Assembly: GCF_019599145.1 (NCBI RefSeq)
Contig: NZ_CP080647.1
Location: 372,001 to 436,000 of the forward strand
Direction of reading: 5' to 3'
DNA from: Streptomyces akebiae
Lineage (GTDB): Bacteria; Actinomycetota; Actinomycetes; Streptomycetales; Streptomycetaceae
DNA: 64,000 nucleotides
A program made the position numbers and the translations under genes. Shown here one piece after another: positions 52,939 through 62,574 of the stretch. The stretch's first letter is position 1. The number at the start of each line of letters is the position of its first letter. The notes beneath the pieces are model-generated. The model saw nothing but the letters and a program-made list of their open reading frames with translations, did not search any database and was not told the origin of the DNA.

Positions 52939-55041
52939 TCAGCAGTTCCCGCGCCTGACCCGGCGCAGCAGTACGACACCGGCGAGCACGGCCACGCCGC
53001 CGATCATCGCGGGCCACAGCTGCGAACCGGTCTCGGCGAGGCTGCCCGTCGCCGACTCGGACCCCTGTGCGCCGGGCTGCCCGGCGGCCGACGGCACGTT
53101 CCCCGCGGGCGTCTGCTCGGGGGTCGCGGCTGCCTCACCGCCGTCCCCGGCGTCGTCCGCGTCCTTGTCGCCGGCGTCGGTGTCGGCGGCGTTGCCGCGC
53201 TGGGTCGCCTTCACCGAGCCGAGGACCTGGGGCTCCTTGTCGTCGCCCTGGTCGGCCTGGTCGTCCGTGTCACCGGGTGCCTGGGCGGTCTCGGTGGGCT
53301 CGGCCGTGTTCTCGTCCTGGTCCTGGCCCTGGTCATCGCCGTCGCCCTGGTTGTTGCCCGGCTTCTCCTGATCCTGGCCCTCGTCCTGGTTCTGACCGCC
53401 GTCCTGGCCCTCGCCCTGCTCCTGGTCGTCACCCTGACCGGCGTCGCCACCCTGGTCGCCGCCCTGGTCGCCGCCGTCTCCTTGGTCGTCACCTCCGCCC
53501 TGGTCGCCGCCGAGGTCGGCCGCGTCGCACTCGCGGCCGTCGTTGATGCAGTCCACCATCGCCCGCATCAGGTCCTCGTCGAAGACGTTGATGAAGTCGC
53601 CGTGGTCGGTGACGGGCTTGTGGAGTTGCTCGGGGAAGGAGTCCACGGCGAACAGCGGGGTCGTACGGCCGCCGTCCTGGAGGCTCGGGGCGTCGACGTC
53701 GTAGACGATGCGCTGGACCAGCTGCGGGATGGCCTTGAACCCGGCCGGGCAGCTGCCGTCCGCGGCGGCGAAGGCCACGTGGGTACGGTGGTTGGCGCTG
53801 TCGATGTTGCGGCCGTCCCAGCAGCTCTGGAACTCGAAGGTGCGGACGACGTCGCTGCCGGAGGGGCAGAGCGGGTACTTGTCCTTCAGCTGCCGGTCCT
53901 CGAAGCCGGTGCAGCTCCAGGACGCGTTGGCGTTGGCCGGGCCGTTGACGAAGGCCTTGGCGTCGCCGGTGATGATGCGCAGCAGCCGCGGCATCTCCAC
54001 GACCTCGCCCCGCGGGCTGCCGACGAAGGTCATGGTGACCTCCTTCGGCGTCACGATCTCACCGGCGTTGCCCTCGATGCCGCCGCCGGGCGAGTTGGCG
54101 TCCTGCTCGGCGGTGCCGTTCTGCAGACGGATCACGGGCCAGAAGTAGGACGACCTGTCGCCCTGGTTCTCACAGCTGGTGTCGGCGGCCGCGAGGTCCT
54201 CGTCGCCGGCGAACGCGTTGTTGCCCTGGTTGCCGACGTAGTCGTGGAAGTGGTGGGCGCCGTTGGAGACACCGGGGGCGACGATGACGTTGTCCGAGTT
54301 GAACAGGCCGCCTGCGTTCACCCCGCAGTCGGTGCTGAAGGAGCCGGTGGAGCCGTTCTGCCCGCCGCCGTTCCCGGCGTTCGGCTGGACGGACCCGATG
54401 TCGGCGTAGTCCGCGGCCACCGGCCCGTTGCCGGCCTGACCGCCGTTGCCCTGCTGCCCCTGACCGCCCTGCTGGTCCCCCTGGCCGGCCTGGTTCTCGT
54501 CGCCGCCGTTCTGGCCGCCGGCGCCGTCCTGGTCCCCGCCGTTCTGACCGTCGTCCTGGCCGGTGTTCTGGTTCTCGGCGGGACGCAGTTCGCAGCCGGC
54601 GAGGGAGTCGAGCCCCTCGGGGCGGTCCCCGACGCGGCCGACGGCGATCGCGATCCGCTCGATCGTCGCCGCTCGCTTCTCCTTCAGCGGGTTCATGATC
54701 GCGTTGTCGGCGAAGCCGCTGTCCCGCTGCTGGGCCTGGACGGAGTTCTGCAGCCGCTGGTAGGCCTCGGCTATCTGCTGGTCCAGGGCGGCGAGTTCCT
54801 TGTCGACCCCCTCCCGCGCCCCCTCGGGCACCTCCGTCAGCTCGCTGCCGACGTCCGGGCAGTCGATCGTGCCGGCGGCGGAGTTCACCTGCTCGACCGC
54901 GTCGTCGGGCGAACCGTCCTCGGTGGCCGACGCGTAGACGTTGACGGCCACGAGACCGCCTCCGCCCAGGATCAGCGCGATCGCGGCAGAGGTCGCGCGC
55001 CGTGCTCCGGATGGGCGTCTGCGCCTGGTGGTGCGTCCCAC
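52939..55041 (-). CDS. DUF1996 protein with C-terminal LAxTG sortase signal
   Basis: The 700-residue precursor has an Arg-rich N-terminus with a signal/anchor helix (about 14-37), a short helical region, a Gln/Gly/Asp-rich linker (about 160-210), the DUF1996 domain (about 240-510: [40 protein letters not shown]), a second acidic Gly/Gln/Asp linker, and a C-terminus with LAETG at about 668, a hydrophobic segment and RRVRRGNC. LAxTG is the class E sortase signal in Streptomyces, so it is probably attached to the cell wall. DUF1996 has no established activity. Confidence 0.82.
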   Translation of the reverse strand: MGRTTRRRRPSGARRATSAAIALILGGGGLVAVNVYASATEDGSPDDAVEQVNSAAGTIDCPDVGSELTEVPEGAREGVDKELAALDQQIAEAYQRLQNSVQAQQRDSGFADNAIMNPLKEKRAATIERIAIAVGRVGDRPEGLDSLAGCELRPAENQNTGQDDGQNGGDQDGAGGQNGGDENQAGQGDQQGGQGQQGNGGQAGNGPVAADYADIGSVQPNAGNGGGQNGSTGSFSTDCGVNAGGLFNSDNVIVAPGVSNGAHHFHDYVGNQGNNAFAGDEDLAAADTSCENQGDRSSYFWPVIRLQNGTAEQDANSPGGGIEGNAGEIVTPKEVTMTFVGSPRGEVVEMPRLLRIITGDAKAFVNGPANANASWSCTGFEDRQLKDKYPLCPSGSDVVRTFEFQSCWDGRNIDSANHRTHVAFAAADGSCPAGFKAIPQLVQRIVYDVDAPSLQDGGRTTPLFAVDSFPEQLHKPVTDHGDFINVFDEDLMRAMVDCINDGRECDAADLGGDQGGGDDQGDGGDQGGDQGGDAGQGDDQEQGEGQDGGQNQDEGQDQEKPGNNQGDGDDQGQDQDENTAEPTETAQAPGDTDDQADQGDDKEPQVLGSVKATQRGNAADTDAGDKDADDAGDGGEAAATPEQTPAGNVPSAAGQPGAQGSESATGSLAETGSQLWPAMIGGVAVLAGVVLLRRVRRGNC

Positions 55042-55280
55042 GGATAGCTCCTACAACGTCGTGGTCGGGTCCGGGCATGAAAAACCCCAGCCCTATACGG
55101 AGCCGGACCTCGATGTGTTCAAACGCCTCGTACATTCACAGGAATCTGACAGGTAACGAGGCATCACACATGGTCAAAGTGGTAGCAAGCGCTCTCCCCG
55201 CCGGGCTGCCGACGGCGTCGGCCGCGGCAGCCCTCGACCCGCTCTCGCCTCCGGGCGCGGGGCAGTGTAGACATGGGCAC

Positions 55281-58058
55281 ATGGTCCGTCTCCTGGGTCG
55301 ATCTCGCTCTCAGTCGACCCGCCGTCCCCAGAGTCGGCCTGCGCGGGGCCGGGACGACAGCGCCCGGCGGGTACCGCACGGATCGGACGGCGGCGCCAGT
55401 CGGGAGCCGGAACACGGCTGGGGCCCGCTCTCGGGGCTGCGATCGGCGCTGAGCGGGCGCAGTGTCGCCGGGCAGGTGTTCCTGCTGCAGGTCGTGATCG
55501 TGCTGGTACTGGTCGTGTCGGCCGTGGTGGCGCTGGTCCTCCAGGTACGGCACGACAGCTCCAAGGAGGCGCACAACCGTTCGCTCGCCGTGGCGGAGAC
55601 GTTCGCCAACGCACCGGGCACCCGGGAGGCGCTGAGCGCCCCCGACCCGACGGAGGTGCTCCAGCCGAGGGCCGAGGCCGCGCGGGTCCAGTCCAAGGTG
55701 GACTTCATCGTCGTGATGAACACCGACGGGATCCGCTACACCCATCCGAAGACGGACCGCATCGGCAAGCAGTTCGTCGGCACCACCGAGCCCGCGCTCA
55801 AGGGCGAGTCCTTCACCGAGGAGGTGACCGGCACCCTCGGACCGCTGGTCCAGGCGGTGGTGCCGGTCAAGGATCCCGACGGCAAGGTGGTGGGCCTGGT
55901 GTCGGCCGGGATCACCACCGAGAACGTGGGCGGGGTCGCCGAGCAGCAGCTGCCCCTCGTGCTGGCCGCCGCCGCGGCGGCCCTCGCCCTGGCCACGGCG
56001 GGCACGGCGCTCGTCAGCAAACGGCTGCTGCGGCAGACCCACGGGCTCGGCCCGTCGGAGATGACCCGCATGTACGAGCACCACGACGCGGTGCTGCACG
56101 CCGTGCGGGAGGGCGTGATCATCGTCGGCGGCGGGGGCCGCCTGCTGCTCGCCAACGACGAGGCGCACCGGCTGCTGGACCTCCCCGCGGACGCGGAGGG
56201 GCAGGACGTCCACTCCCTGGGCCTCGAAGCGCACGTGGCGGACCTGCTGGCCTCGGGCCGGGTCGCCAACGACGAGGTGCACCTGGTGGGCGACCGGCTG
56301 CTCGCGGTCAACCAGCGGCCCACCGATCTCCAGGGCGCACCCTCCGGCAGCGTCGCCACGCTCCGCGACTCCACCGAGCTGCGTGCCCTCTCGGGCCGCG
56401 CGGAGGCCGCACGGGAGCGGCTGAGGCTGCTCTACGACGCCGGGGTGGGCGTCGGCACAGGTCTGGACGTGACCCGGACCGCCGAGGAACTGGCGGAGGT
56501 CGCGGTTCCCCGGCTCGCGGACTTCGTCACCGTGGACCTGGCCCCGGCCGCGCTCAGCGGCGACGAGCCCAAGACGGCCACCACCCTGCGCCGCACGGCG
56601 TGCAGCGGGATCCGCAAGGACGCGCCGCTGTACAAGGTGGGCGAGCGGATCGACCTGGTCCCCTCCTCGCCGCAGGCCCGCAGCATCGACAGCGGCACCT
56701 CGACCCTCGTGGCCGACCTCAGCCGGGCACCCGGCTGGCAGGCCCAGGACCTCGAACGGTCCGCGCAGGTCCTCGAGTACGGCATCCACTCGCTGATCAC
56801 CGTGCCGTTGCGGGTGGGCCAGCTGGTGATGGGGGTCGCCAACTTCTGGCGCTCGGAGAAGCCCGAGCCCTTCGACCAGGAGGAGCTGGCGCTCGCCGAG
56901 GAGCTCGTGGCCCGCGCGGCGGTCTCCATCGACAACGCGCGCCGTTACACCCGCGAACACACGATGGCCGAGACCCTGCAGCGCAGCCTGCTGCCGCGCA
57001 ACCTGCCCGAGCAGAGCGCCCTGGACGTCGCCTACCGCTATCTGCCCGCGCAGGCCGGAGTGGGCGGCGACTGGTTCGACGTCCTGCCCCTGTCCGGTAC
57101 CCGGGTCGCCGTCGTCGTGGGTGACGTGGTCGGTCACGGTCTGCACGCGGCGGCCACCATGGGGCGGCTGCGCACGGCGGTCCACAACTTCACCGCGCTG
57201 GACCTGCCGCCGGACGAGATCCTGGGGCTGCTGGACGAAATGGTCAGCCGGATCGACCAGGACGAGGCGGTCCTCGACGGCAACGCCCCGATCACCGGGG
57301 CGACGTGCCTGTACGCGATCTACGACCCGGTCTCGCGGCGCTGCACCGTCGCCCGCGCCGGCCATCCGCCGCTGGCGGTGGCCCGGCCCGACGGCACGGT
57401 CGACTTCCCCGAGGTGCCGGCCGGTCCACCGCTCGGTCTCGGCGGACTGCCCTTCGAGACGGCCGAGCTGGACCTCGCCGAGGGCAGCCGCATGGTGCTG
57501 TACACCGATGGTCTCGTCGAGGACCGGGAGCGGGACATCGACGACGGGCTCGAACTTCTGCGCAGCGCCCTGGCGGGGGCCGACACCTCGCCGCAGGGCA
57601 CCTGCGAGGCCGTGCTCGAAGCGCTGCCGCCGAGCCGGGCGAGCGACGACATCGCGCTGATCGTCGCCCGCACCCGGGCGCTGGACACGGGCCGTGTCAT
57701 CGAGTGGGAGGTGCCCGGCGACCCGGCCGCGGTCCGCCGGGCGCGCTCCGACGCCACCCGGCAGCTGACCGCATGGGGCCTGGAGGAGCTGGAGTTCACC
57801 ACCGAGCTGATCCTCAGCGAACTGGTCACCAACGCCATCCGGTACGGCGGTGGCCCCATCCGGGTCCGCCTCATCCACGACCGGCAGCTGATCTGCGAGG
57901 TCACCGACAGCAGTCACACCTCGCCCCATCTGCGGTACGCCGCCACGACCGACGAGGGCGGCCGGGGCCTGTATCTCATCGCCCAGCTCACCCAGCGCTG
58001 GGGCACCCGCTACTCCCCCACCGGCAAGACGATCTGGACCGAACAGGCGCTGCCCTGA
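55281..58058 (+). CDS. SpoIIE phosphatase with extracytoplasmic sensor, PAS, GAF and HATPase domains
   Basis: The 925-residue protein has a basic cytoplasmic N-terminus, a first helix (VFLLQVVIVLVLVVSAVVAL, about 66-85), a single-Cache extracytoplasmic sensor (about 90-225: FIVVMNTDGIRYTHPKTDRI), a second helix, a PAS domain, a GAF domain, a SpoIIE phosphatase (GVGGDWFDV, GDVVGHG, VLYTDGLVE, SDDIALI) and an RsbW-like HATPase (ELILSELVTNAIRYGGGPI, DEGGRGLYLI). It probably both phosphorylates and dephosphorylates anti-anti-sigma factors in response to an outside signal. The ATG at 55281 is the preferred start; an in-frame ATG at 55170 is possible. Confidence 0.85.
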   Translation: MVRLLGRSRSQSTRRPQSRPARGRDDSARRVPHGSDGGASREPEHGWGPLSGLRSALSGRSVAGQVFLLQVVIVLVLVVSAVVALVLQVRHDSSKEAHNRSLAVAETFANAPGTREALSAPDPTEVLQPRAEAARVQSKVDFIVVMNTDGIRYTHPKTDRIGKQFVGTTEPALKGESFTEEVTGTLGPLVQAVVPVKDPDGKVVGLVSAGITTENVGGVAEQQLPLVLAAAAAALALATAGTALVSKRLLRQTHGLGPSEMTRMYEHHDAVLHAVREGVIIVGGGGRLLLANDEAHRLLDLPADAEGQDVHSLGLEAHVADLLASGRVANDEVHLVGDRLLAVNQRPTDLQGAPSGSVATLRDSTELRALSGRAEAARERLRLLYDAGVGVGTGLDVTRTAEELAEVAVPRLADFVTVDLAPAALSGDEPKTATTLRRTACSGIRKDAPLYKVGERIDLVPSSPQARSIDSGTSTLVADLSRAPGWQAQDLERSAQVLEYGIHSLITVPLRVGQLVMGVANFWRSEKPEPFDQEELALAEELVARAAVSIDNARRYTREHTMAETLQRSLLPRNLPEQSALDVAYRYLPAQAGVGGDWFDVLPLSGTRVAVVVGDVVGHGLHAAATMGRLRTAVHNFTALDLPPDEILGLLDEMVSRIDQDEAVLDGNAPITGATCLYAIYDPVSRRCTVARAGHPPLAVARPDGTVDFPEVPAGPPLGLGGLPFETAELDLAEGSRMVLYTDGLVEDRERDIDDGLELLRSALAGADTSPQGTCEAVLEALPPSRASDDIALIVARTRALDTGRVIEWEVPGDPAAVRRARSDATRQLTAWGLEELEFTTELILSELVTNAIRYGGGPIRVRLIHDRQLICEVTDSSHTSPHLRYAATTDEGGRGLYLIAQLTQRWGTRYSPTGKTIWTEQALP

Positions 58059-58159
58059 CGGCCGTCGGACAGGCCGGTCCCGTAGGAACCCCAAGGGCTC
58101 AGAAGGGCTCTGGGGGCTCCGTAGGACACGGCACCCAACGCACAAGGAGAGACCGAAGC

Positions 58160-59047
58160 ATGCGTATCGGACTGCTCGGAACCGGGCCGTGGGCCGAGAT
58201 GACCTACGCCCCCGCGCTGAGCGCGCACCAGGAGCTGGACTTCGCGGGGGTGTGGGGCAGGCGCCCGGAGGCGGCCAAGGAACTGGCCGACCGGCACGGC
58301 GGGCTGCCCGTGTACGAGGACGTCGACGCCCTGTTCGCGGACGTGGACGCGGTCGCCGTGGCCCTGCCGCCCTCCGTCCAGGCACCGATCGCGGTGCGCG
58401 CGGCCCGGGCGGGCTGTCATCTGCTGCTCGACAAGCCGCTCTCGACGGATGTCGAGCAGGGGCGGGCCGTCGTCCGGGCGGTCGAGGAGACCGGGGTCGC
58501 CTCGGTCGTCTTCTTCACCGCCCGGTTCCAGACCGCGATCGACGCGTGGATCACCGAACAGGCCGCCCATGGGGGCTGGTTCACGGGCCGCGCGGAGTGG
58601 TTCGGGTCGCTGTTCGACGACGAGAGCGACAGTCCCTTCGCGGACTCTCCCTGGCGGCGGGAGAAGGGCGGCCTGTGGGATGTCGGCCCGCACGCCCTGT
58701 CCGTGCTGCTGCCGGTCCTCGGGGACGTGGCGAAGGTGGCCGCCGCCGTGCGCGGGCCCAAGGACACGGTCCACCTGGTCCTTCTGCACACCGGCGGGGC
58801 GTCCAGCACCCTCACCCTCAGCCTCACCGCCCCGCCCGCGGCCTCCGGCGCCACGGTCGAGCTGCGCGGCCGGACCGGGACGACCGTCCTGCCCACGACC
58901 GACGAAGGGGCCGTACCCGCTCTCGTGCGGGCGGGGTACGCGCTGTTGGCGGCGGCCCGCAGTGGTCGTCCGCATCCGTGCGACGCCGCGTTCGCGCTGC
59001 GCGTGACGGAGCTGCTGGCCACCGCGGAAGGGCAGTTGACCGGCTGA
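58160..59047 (+). CDS. Gfo/Idh/MocA family oxidoreductase
   Basis: The 295-residue protein has an N-terminal Rossmann domain (MRIGLLGTGPWAEMTYAPAL), the family's cofactor-site motif in CHLLLDKPLSTDVEQGRAVV (usually EKP, here DKP with the conserved lysine), and a C-terminal dimer domain with GGLWDVGPHALSVLL holding the catalytic DxGxH. It oxidises a sugar or polyol with NAD(P). AAGGAGAG precedes the ATG. The short length (family usually 330-380) means the C-terminal sheet is trimmed. Substrate unknown. Confidence 0.83.
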   Translation: MRIGLLGTGPWAEMTYAPALSAHQELDFAGVWGRRPEAAKELADRHGGLPVYEDVDALFADVDAVAVALPPSVQAPIAVRAARAGCHLLLDKPLSTDVEQGRAVVRAVEETGVASVVFFTARFQTAIDAWITEQAAHGGWFTGRAEWFGSLFDDESDSPFADSPWRREKGGLWDVGPHALSVLLPVLGDVAKVAAAVRGPKDTVHLVLLHTGGASSTLTLSLTAPPAASGATVELRGRTGTTVLPTTDEGAVPALVRAGYALLAAARSGRPHPCDAAFALRVTELLATAEGQLTG

Positions 59048-59153
59048 CGAGCCCAACTCGCGGACCCGCGTTCGAGTTTGCGTTCGACGACTACCGGACA
59101 TCGTCCGGTGGCGGGCACGGCTTCGCCTCGCGTGTTTCGGTGAGGAGGTGCCC

Positions 59154-59948
59154 GTGAGCGCGACGGACGGGGACGCCGCCGAGCCCCTGCGGCGCGGGGC
59201 GGCGGCCCGGGAGAAGGACCAGGACGAGCGGACGGTCATGCGGCTGCGCCTGGGGGTCGGGGTCATCGGTGTCCTGCTCCCCCTCGCGCTGCCGGCCGGC
59301 AACTGGATCGCGGCACGGCTCGACGGCCGATCGGGGGCGGACGCCTGGCCCGGTTCCATGAGCGGCTCGTACTACACGAGCACCCGCGACATCTTCGTCG
59401 GCGCGTTGTGCGCGCTAGGGATCTTCCTGATCGTCTACCGGTTCGACAGGTTCAACGACATCCTGGGCACCGTCGCCGGTACCTGCGCCCTGGGCGTCGC
59501 CCTCTTCCCCACCGCTCCGGGGTCCGGGGGCGACGCGGGACGGACGACGGTCTCCGTGCTCCACCAGGTCTTCGCCATCGCCCTGTTGACGGCGATGGCG
59601 GCCTTCTGCCTCTCCATGTACCGGGCGCCCGGCATCGCGGACCGGCCGCACGCGCGGCGCCCCTATCTCGTGGCCGGGGTGCTGATCCTCGTGTTCATGG
59701 CGCTCGCCGCCGCGGCGGCGGCCACCGACGTGGGCGACGACTGGCTGGTCACACCTCTCTACCTGTGCGAGTGGCTCTCCGTGTGGTCCTTCGGTTTCGC
59801 GTGGACGGGCGCGGCCCTGGCCCTCGCCGCGGACATCGACCGGCTGCCCAGGACCCGTGCGTTCGTCGGCGCCGTACTCGGGCGGCTCCGCTCCCTCGGG
59901 GGCCTCGGCGCGTGGATCGGCGGCGGGCTCAGACCCGGGAGCCGGTGA
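59154..59948 (+). CDS. Integral membrane protein of unknown function
   Basis: The 264-residue protein has about six membrane helices: LGVGVIGVLLPLALPAGNWI, DIFVGALCALGIFLIVY, ILGTVAGTCALGVALFPT, VFAIALLTAMAAFCLSM, VAGVLILVFMALAAAAAAT and SVWSFGFAWTGAALALAA. GSMSGSYYTSTRDIFVG before the second helix is a conserved loop in a family I have seen annotated only as membrane protein. GAGGAG precedes the GTG at 59154 at the best spacing, rather than an in-frame GTG at 59148. The last 20 bases overlap the convergent hydrolase gene. Confidence 0.72.
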   Translation: MSATDGDAAEPLRRGAAAREKDQDERTVMRLRLGVGVIGVLLPLALPAGNWIAARLDGRSGADAWPGSMSGSYYTSTRDIFVGALCALGIFLIVYRFDRFNDILGTVAGTCALGVALFPTAPGSGGDAGRTTVSVLHQVFAIALLTAMAAFCLSMYRAPGIADRPHARRPYLVAGVLILVFMALAAAAAATDVGDDWLVTPLYLCEWLSVWSFGFAWTGAALALAADIDRLPRTRAFVGAVLGRLRSLGGLGAWIGGGLRPGSR

Positions 59949-60711
59949 GGAAGCGGTCCAGGGTGGCGGTCAGCTCCGCCGGCTTCTCCACGGGGAGTTC
60001 GTGGCCGGCGTCCAGGATCCGCACTTCGGCGTCCTGGCAGGCCTTGGCCATGCGGAGCATCTGGGCGACGGGGAGCTGGATGTCGTGGTAGCCGTGGACG
60101 AGGAGAATGGGGGTGCTGATCTCGCCGAGGCGGTCGAGCACGTCGAAGGCGCGCATGGCGCCGTACAGGGTCATCACGACCTCGCGCGGGGTGGCGGCGG
60201 AGGCGCGGATGTACGCGCGGATCTCCTCGCGGGGGTAGCCGGGCGCGAAGGCGCGCTGGATGTTGGCGGCGACGAACAGCTTGAAGGGGACCCGGGTGGA
60301 GGCCGCCATCAGCAGTCCGCGACCCCGGTTGTAGGTCATGCGGCCGATGGAGTTGACGAGCACCAGGCGCTCCACCCGCTCGGGGTGGGCGAGGGTGATG
60401 GTCTGGGAGATCATGCCGCCCATGGAGTGTCCGACCAGGACGAACCGCTCGACCTCCAGATGATCGAGGAGCGCGAGCACGTCTCTCGCCAGCTCCTCGA
60501 TCGTGCGGACCCCGGCGCCGCCGCTCTCGCCGTGTCCGCGCAGGTCGAGGCGGATCACGCGCCGCTTCTTCGCGAAGTGCGCGACCTGATGGTCCCAGCG
60601 GTGGCGGTCGGCGGTCCAGCCGTGGACGAACACCAGGGGCACACCGTCGCCCTCACGGGGGCCCTCGTCGTCGTACGTCAGCGCGGCGCCGTCGACTTCG
60701 AGCTGCGGCAT
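59929..60711 (-). CDS. Alpha/beta hydrolase
   Basis: The 260-residue protein is a classic alpha/beta hydrolase: LVFVHGWTADRHRWDHQ (oxyanion HG motif), LDLRGHGESGG, VGHSMGGMISQTI with the nucleophile serine, LLVHGYHDIQLPV with the catalytic aspartate and LDAGHELPVEKP with the histidine. The layout is close to haloperoxidase-like and meta-cleavage hydrolases. AGGAGG precedes the ATG by five bases. There is no signal peptide. Its 3' end overlaps the convergent membrane-protein gene by 20 bases. Substrate unknown. Confidence 0.85.
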   Translation of the reverse strand: MPQLEVDGAALTYDDEGPREGDGVPLVFVHGWTADRHRWDHQVAHFAKKRRVIRLDLRGHGESGGAGVRTIEELARDVLALLDHLEVERFVLVGHSMGGMISQTITLAHPERVERLVLVNSIGRMTYNRGRGLLMAASTRVPFKLFVAANIQRAFAPGYPREEIRAYIRASAATPREVVMTLYGAMRAFDVLDRLGEISTPILLVHGYHDIQLPVAQMLRMAKACQDAEVRILDAGHELPVEKPAELTATLDRFLTGSRV

Positions 60712-60831
60712 GGGGGCCTCCTGCGGTCCGGTCCGGCCCGGTGCGGTCCGGTTACTGACCGGTACGGTAGCCGGTGACCCGGCCCGCGTAAATCGTCCGC
60801 GCCCCCTGCGCCGCCCTGCTGATTTCCCCCG

Positions 60832-61524
60832 GTGTTCTCGCTCGGACAACCCCTGTTCTTCACACGGCTGCGCGACGCGTGGCGTGTGCTCATAGCCGGT
60901 GCCGGTGGCGGCTTCGACGTCTACGCCGGGCTGCCGCTGGCCCTCGCCTGCGGTCGGCGGGCAAGGAGGCCCATCTCGCGAGCCTCTCCTTCGCCGATCC
61001 GTACGGCCTGAGCCTCGATGTGTGGCTAGAGCAGGACGTCGCGGCGGTAGGCCCCGAGACCGCCTTCCGGGGCGACTGCTTCCCCGAGCGCGCCCTCGCC
61101 GAGTGGCTGGACCTGCACGGGATGCCCAGCACCGTGTAGGCGCTGTCCCGTACGGGTGTGGCACCCCTGCGGGCCGCCTGTCGCGCGCTCATCGGGCATC
61201 CGGGCGGGGTGGACGCCGTCGTCCTGGTGGACGGCGGCACCGACATCCTGATGCGCGGCGCGCACGGGCTCGGGACACCGGAGGAGGACATGGCGAGCCC
61301 GGGTGCCGGCAGCGGCCTCGACGAGGTCCCGGAGCCGGGGCGAGTTCGGCGATGTCCGGTTCACCGACCGCGCCCAGGACGGCGAACTGTTCGTCAATCC
61401 GCTGATGGCGCTGTACTTCTGCGTGGACGCGGTGGGCCTGGCCAGCCGCAACCTGTACCTCGACCGGCTGGAGAAGACCGAACTGACCCGGCAGATCGGC
61501 TCGGTGACCGCGGGGAACAGGTGA
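60832..61524 (+). pseudogene. Degraded DUF1152 family gene
   Basis: Pieces of one DUF1152 protein occur in order across frames. GTG 60832 begins FSLGQPLFFTRLRDAWRVLI, then AGAGGGFDVYAGLPLALA. A frameshift near 60955 leads to GKEAHLASLSFADPYGLSLD and a long WLEQDVAAVGPETAFRGDCF block. An in-frame TAG at 61137 stands where tyrosine is expected, but the same frame goes on through VDAVVLVDGGTDILMR and GTPEEDMAS. After about 61335 a deletion of roughly a hundred codons leads to FGDVRFTDRAQDGELFVNPL and LYLDRLEKTELTRQIG. The gene is clearly dead. DUF1152 has no known function. Confidence 0.82.
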
Positions 61525-61530
61525 CAGACT
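61525..61530 (+). promoter_or_regulatory. -10 box of leaderless aldo/keto reductase gene
   Basis: CAGACT ends 6 bases before the ATG at 61537; it overlaps the last codons and stop of the dead DUF1152 gene. Confidence 0.35.
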
Positions 61531-61536
61531 GACGCC

Positions 61537-62520
61537 ATGGAAGAACGCGCATTCGGTAGGTCGGGTCAGCACGCGTCCGTGGTCGGTCTCGGCACATGGC
61601 AGCTGGGCGCCGACTGGGGAGACGTCGACGACAAGGAAGCCCTCGCGGTGCTGGAGACCGCGGCCGAGTCGGGGGTGACCTTCTTCGACACGGCCGACGT
61701 CTACGGCGACGGGCGCAGCGAGCAGACCATCGCCACGTTCCTGCGGAGCAGGCCCGATCTGCATGTGTTCGTCGCGACGAAGATGGGCCGTCGCGTGGAG
61801 CAGGTCCCCGAGAACTACGTCCTCGACAACTTCCGGGCCTGGAACGACCGCTCCCGCCGCAATCTCGGTGTGGACCGCCTCGATCTGGTCCAGCTGCACT
61901 GCCCGCCCACGCCGGTCTACTCCTCGGACGAGGTGTTCGACGCGCTCGACACCCTGGTCGAGGAGGAGCGCGTCGCCGCGTACGGGGTCAGCGTGGAGAC
62001 CTGCGCCGAGGCGTTGACGGCGATCGCCCGGCCGAACGTGGCGAGCGTGCAGATCATCCTCAACCCGTTCCGGATGAAGCCGCTCCTCGACGTCCTCCCG
62101 GCGGCGGAGAAGGCGGGGGTCGCGATCATCGCGCGCGTTCCGCTGGCCTCGGGGCTGCTGTCCGGCAAGTACACCAAGGACACGGTCTTCGCGGAGAACG
62201 ACCACCGCACCTACAACCGGCACGGTGAGTCCTTCGACCAGGGCGAGACCTTCTCCGGTGTCGACTACGGCACGGGCGTGGAGGCGGCCGTCGAGTTCGC
62301 CGCGCTCGCACCCGAGGGGTTCACCCCGGCCCAGCTGGCGCTGCGCTGGATCATCCAGCTGCCGGGCGTCACGACGGTCATCCCGGGTGCCCGCACGCCC
62401 GAGCAGGCCCGCGCCAACGCGTCGGCCGCCGCGCTGCCGGAGCTGTCCGGCGAGACGCTCACGGCGATCCGGGAGCTGTACGACCGCCGGATCAAGGAGC
62501 AGGTGGAAGGTCGCTGGTAG
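61537..62520 (+). CDS. Aldo/keto reductase
   Basis: The 327-residue protein is a typical AKR barrel: GLGTWQLGADWGDVDDKEAL at the start, TFFDTADVYGDGRSEQTIA with the catalytic aspartate and tyrosine (D-x4-Y), VFVATKMGRRVEQ with the lysine, LVQLHCPPTPVY with the histidine, and a C-terminal NADPH site VTTVIPGARTPEQARANAS. It reduces aldehydes or ketones with NADPH. The start is supported by a -10 box 6 bases upstream and by the family's short N-terminus. A strong terminator follows. Confidence 0.88.
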   Translation: MEERAFGRSGQHASVVGLGTWQLGADWGDVDDKEALAVLETAAESGVTFFDTADVYGDGRSEQTIATFLRSRPDLHVFVATKMGRRVEQVPENYVLDNFRAWNDRSRRNLGVDRLDLVQLHCPPTPVYSSDEVFDALDTLVEEERVAAYGVSVETCAEALTAIARPNVASVQIILNPFRMKPLLDVLPAAEKAGVAIIARVPLASGLLSGKYTKDTVFAENDHRTYNRHGESFDQGETFSGVDYGTGVEAAVEFAALAPEGFTPAQLALRWIIQLPGVTTVIPGARTPEQARANASAAALPELSGETLTAIRELYDRRIKEQVEGRW

Positions 62521-62531
62521 GACGGCGTGCG

Positions 62532-62564
62532 GGGGTCGTCCGGCGCATGGCACCGGACGACCCC
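62532..62564. terminator. Strong bidirectional terminator
   Basis: GGGGTCGTCCGG (62532-62543) and CCGGACGACCCC (62553-62564) form a perfect 12-base-pair stem with a 9-base loop, between the convergent aldo/keto reductase (ends 62520) and the minus-strand gene (ends 62575). Confidence 0.75.
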
Positions 62565-62574
62565 TGCGGGCAGA

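Noticed and set aside
55184..55199. GCAAGCGCTCTCC-like sequence as a second CebR or other LacI-type operator
   Set aside because: Only the central AGCGCT matches; the flanks are not symmetric and lie far from the CebR consensus.
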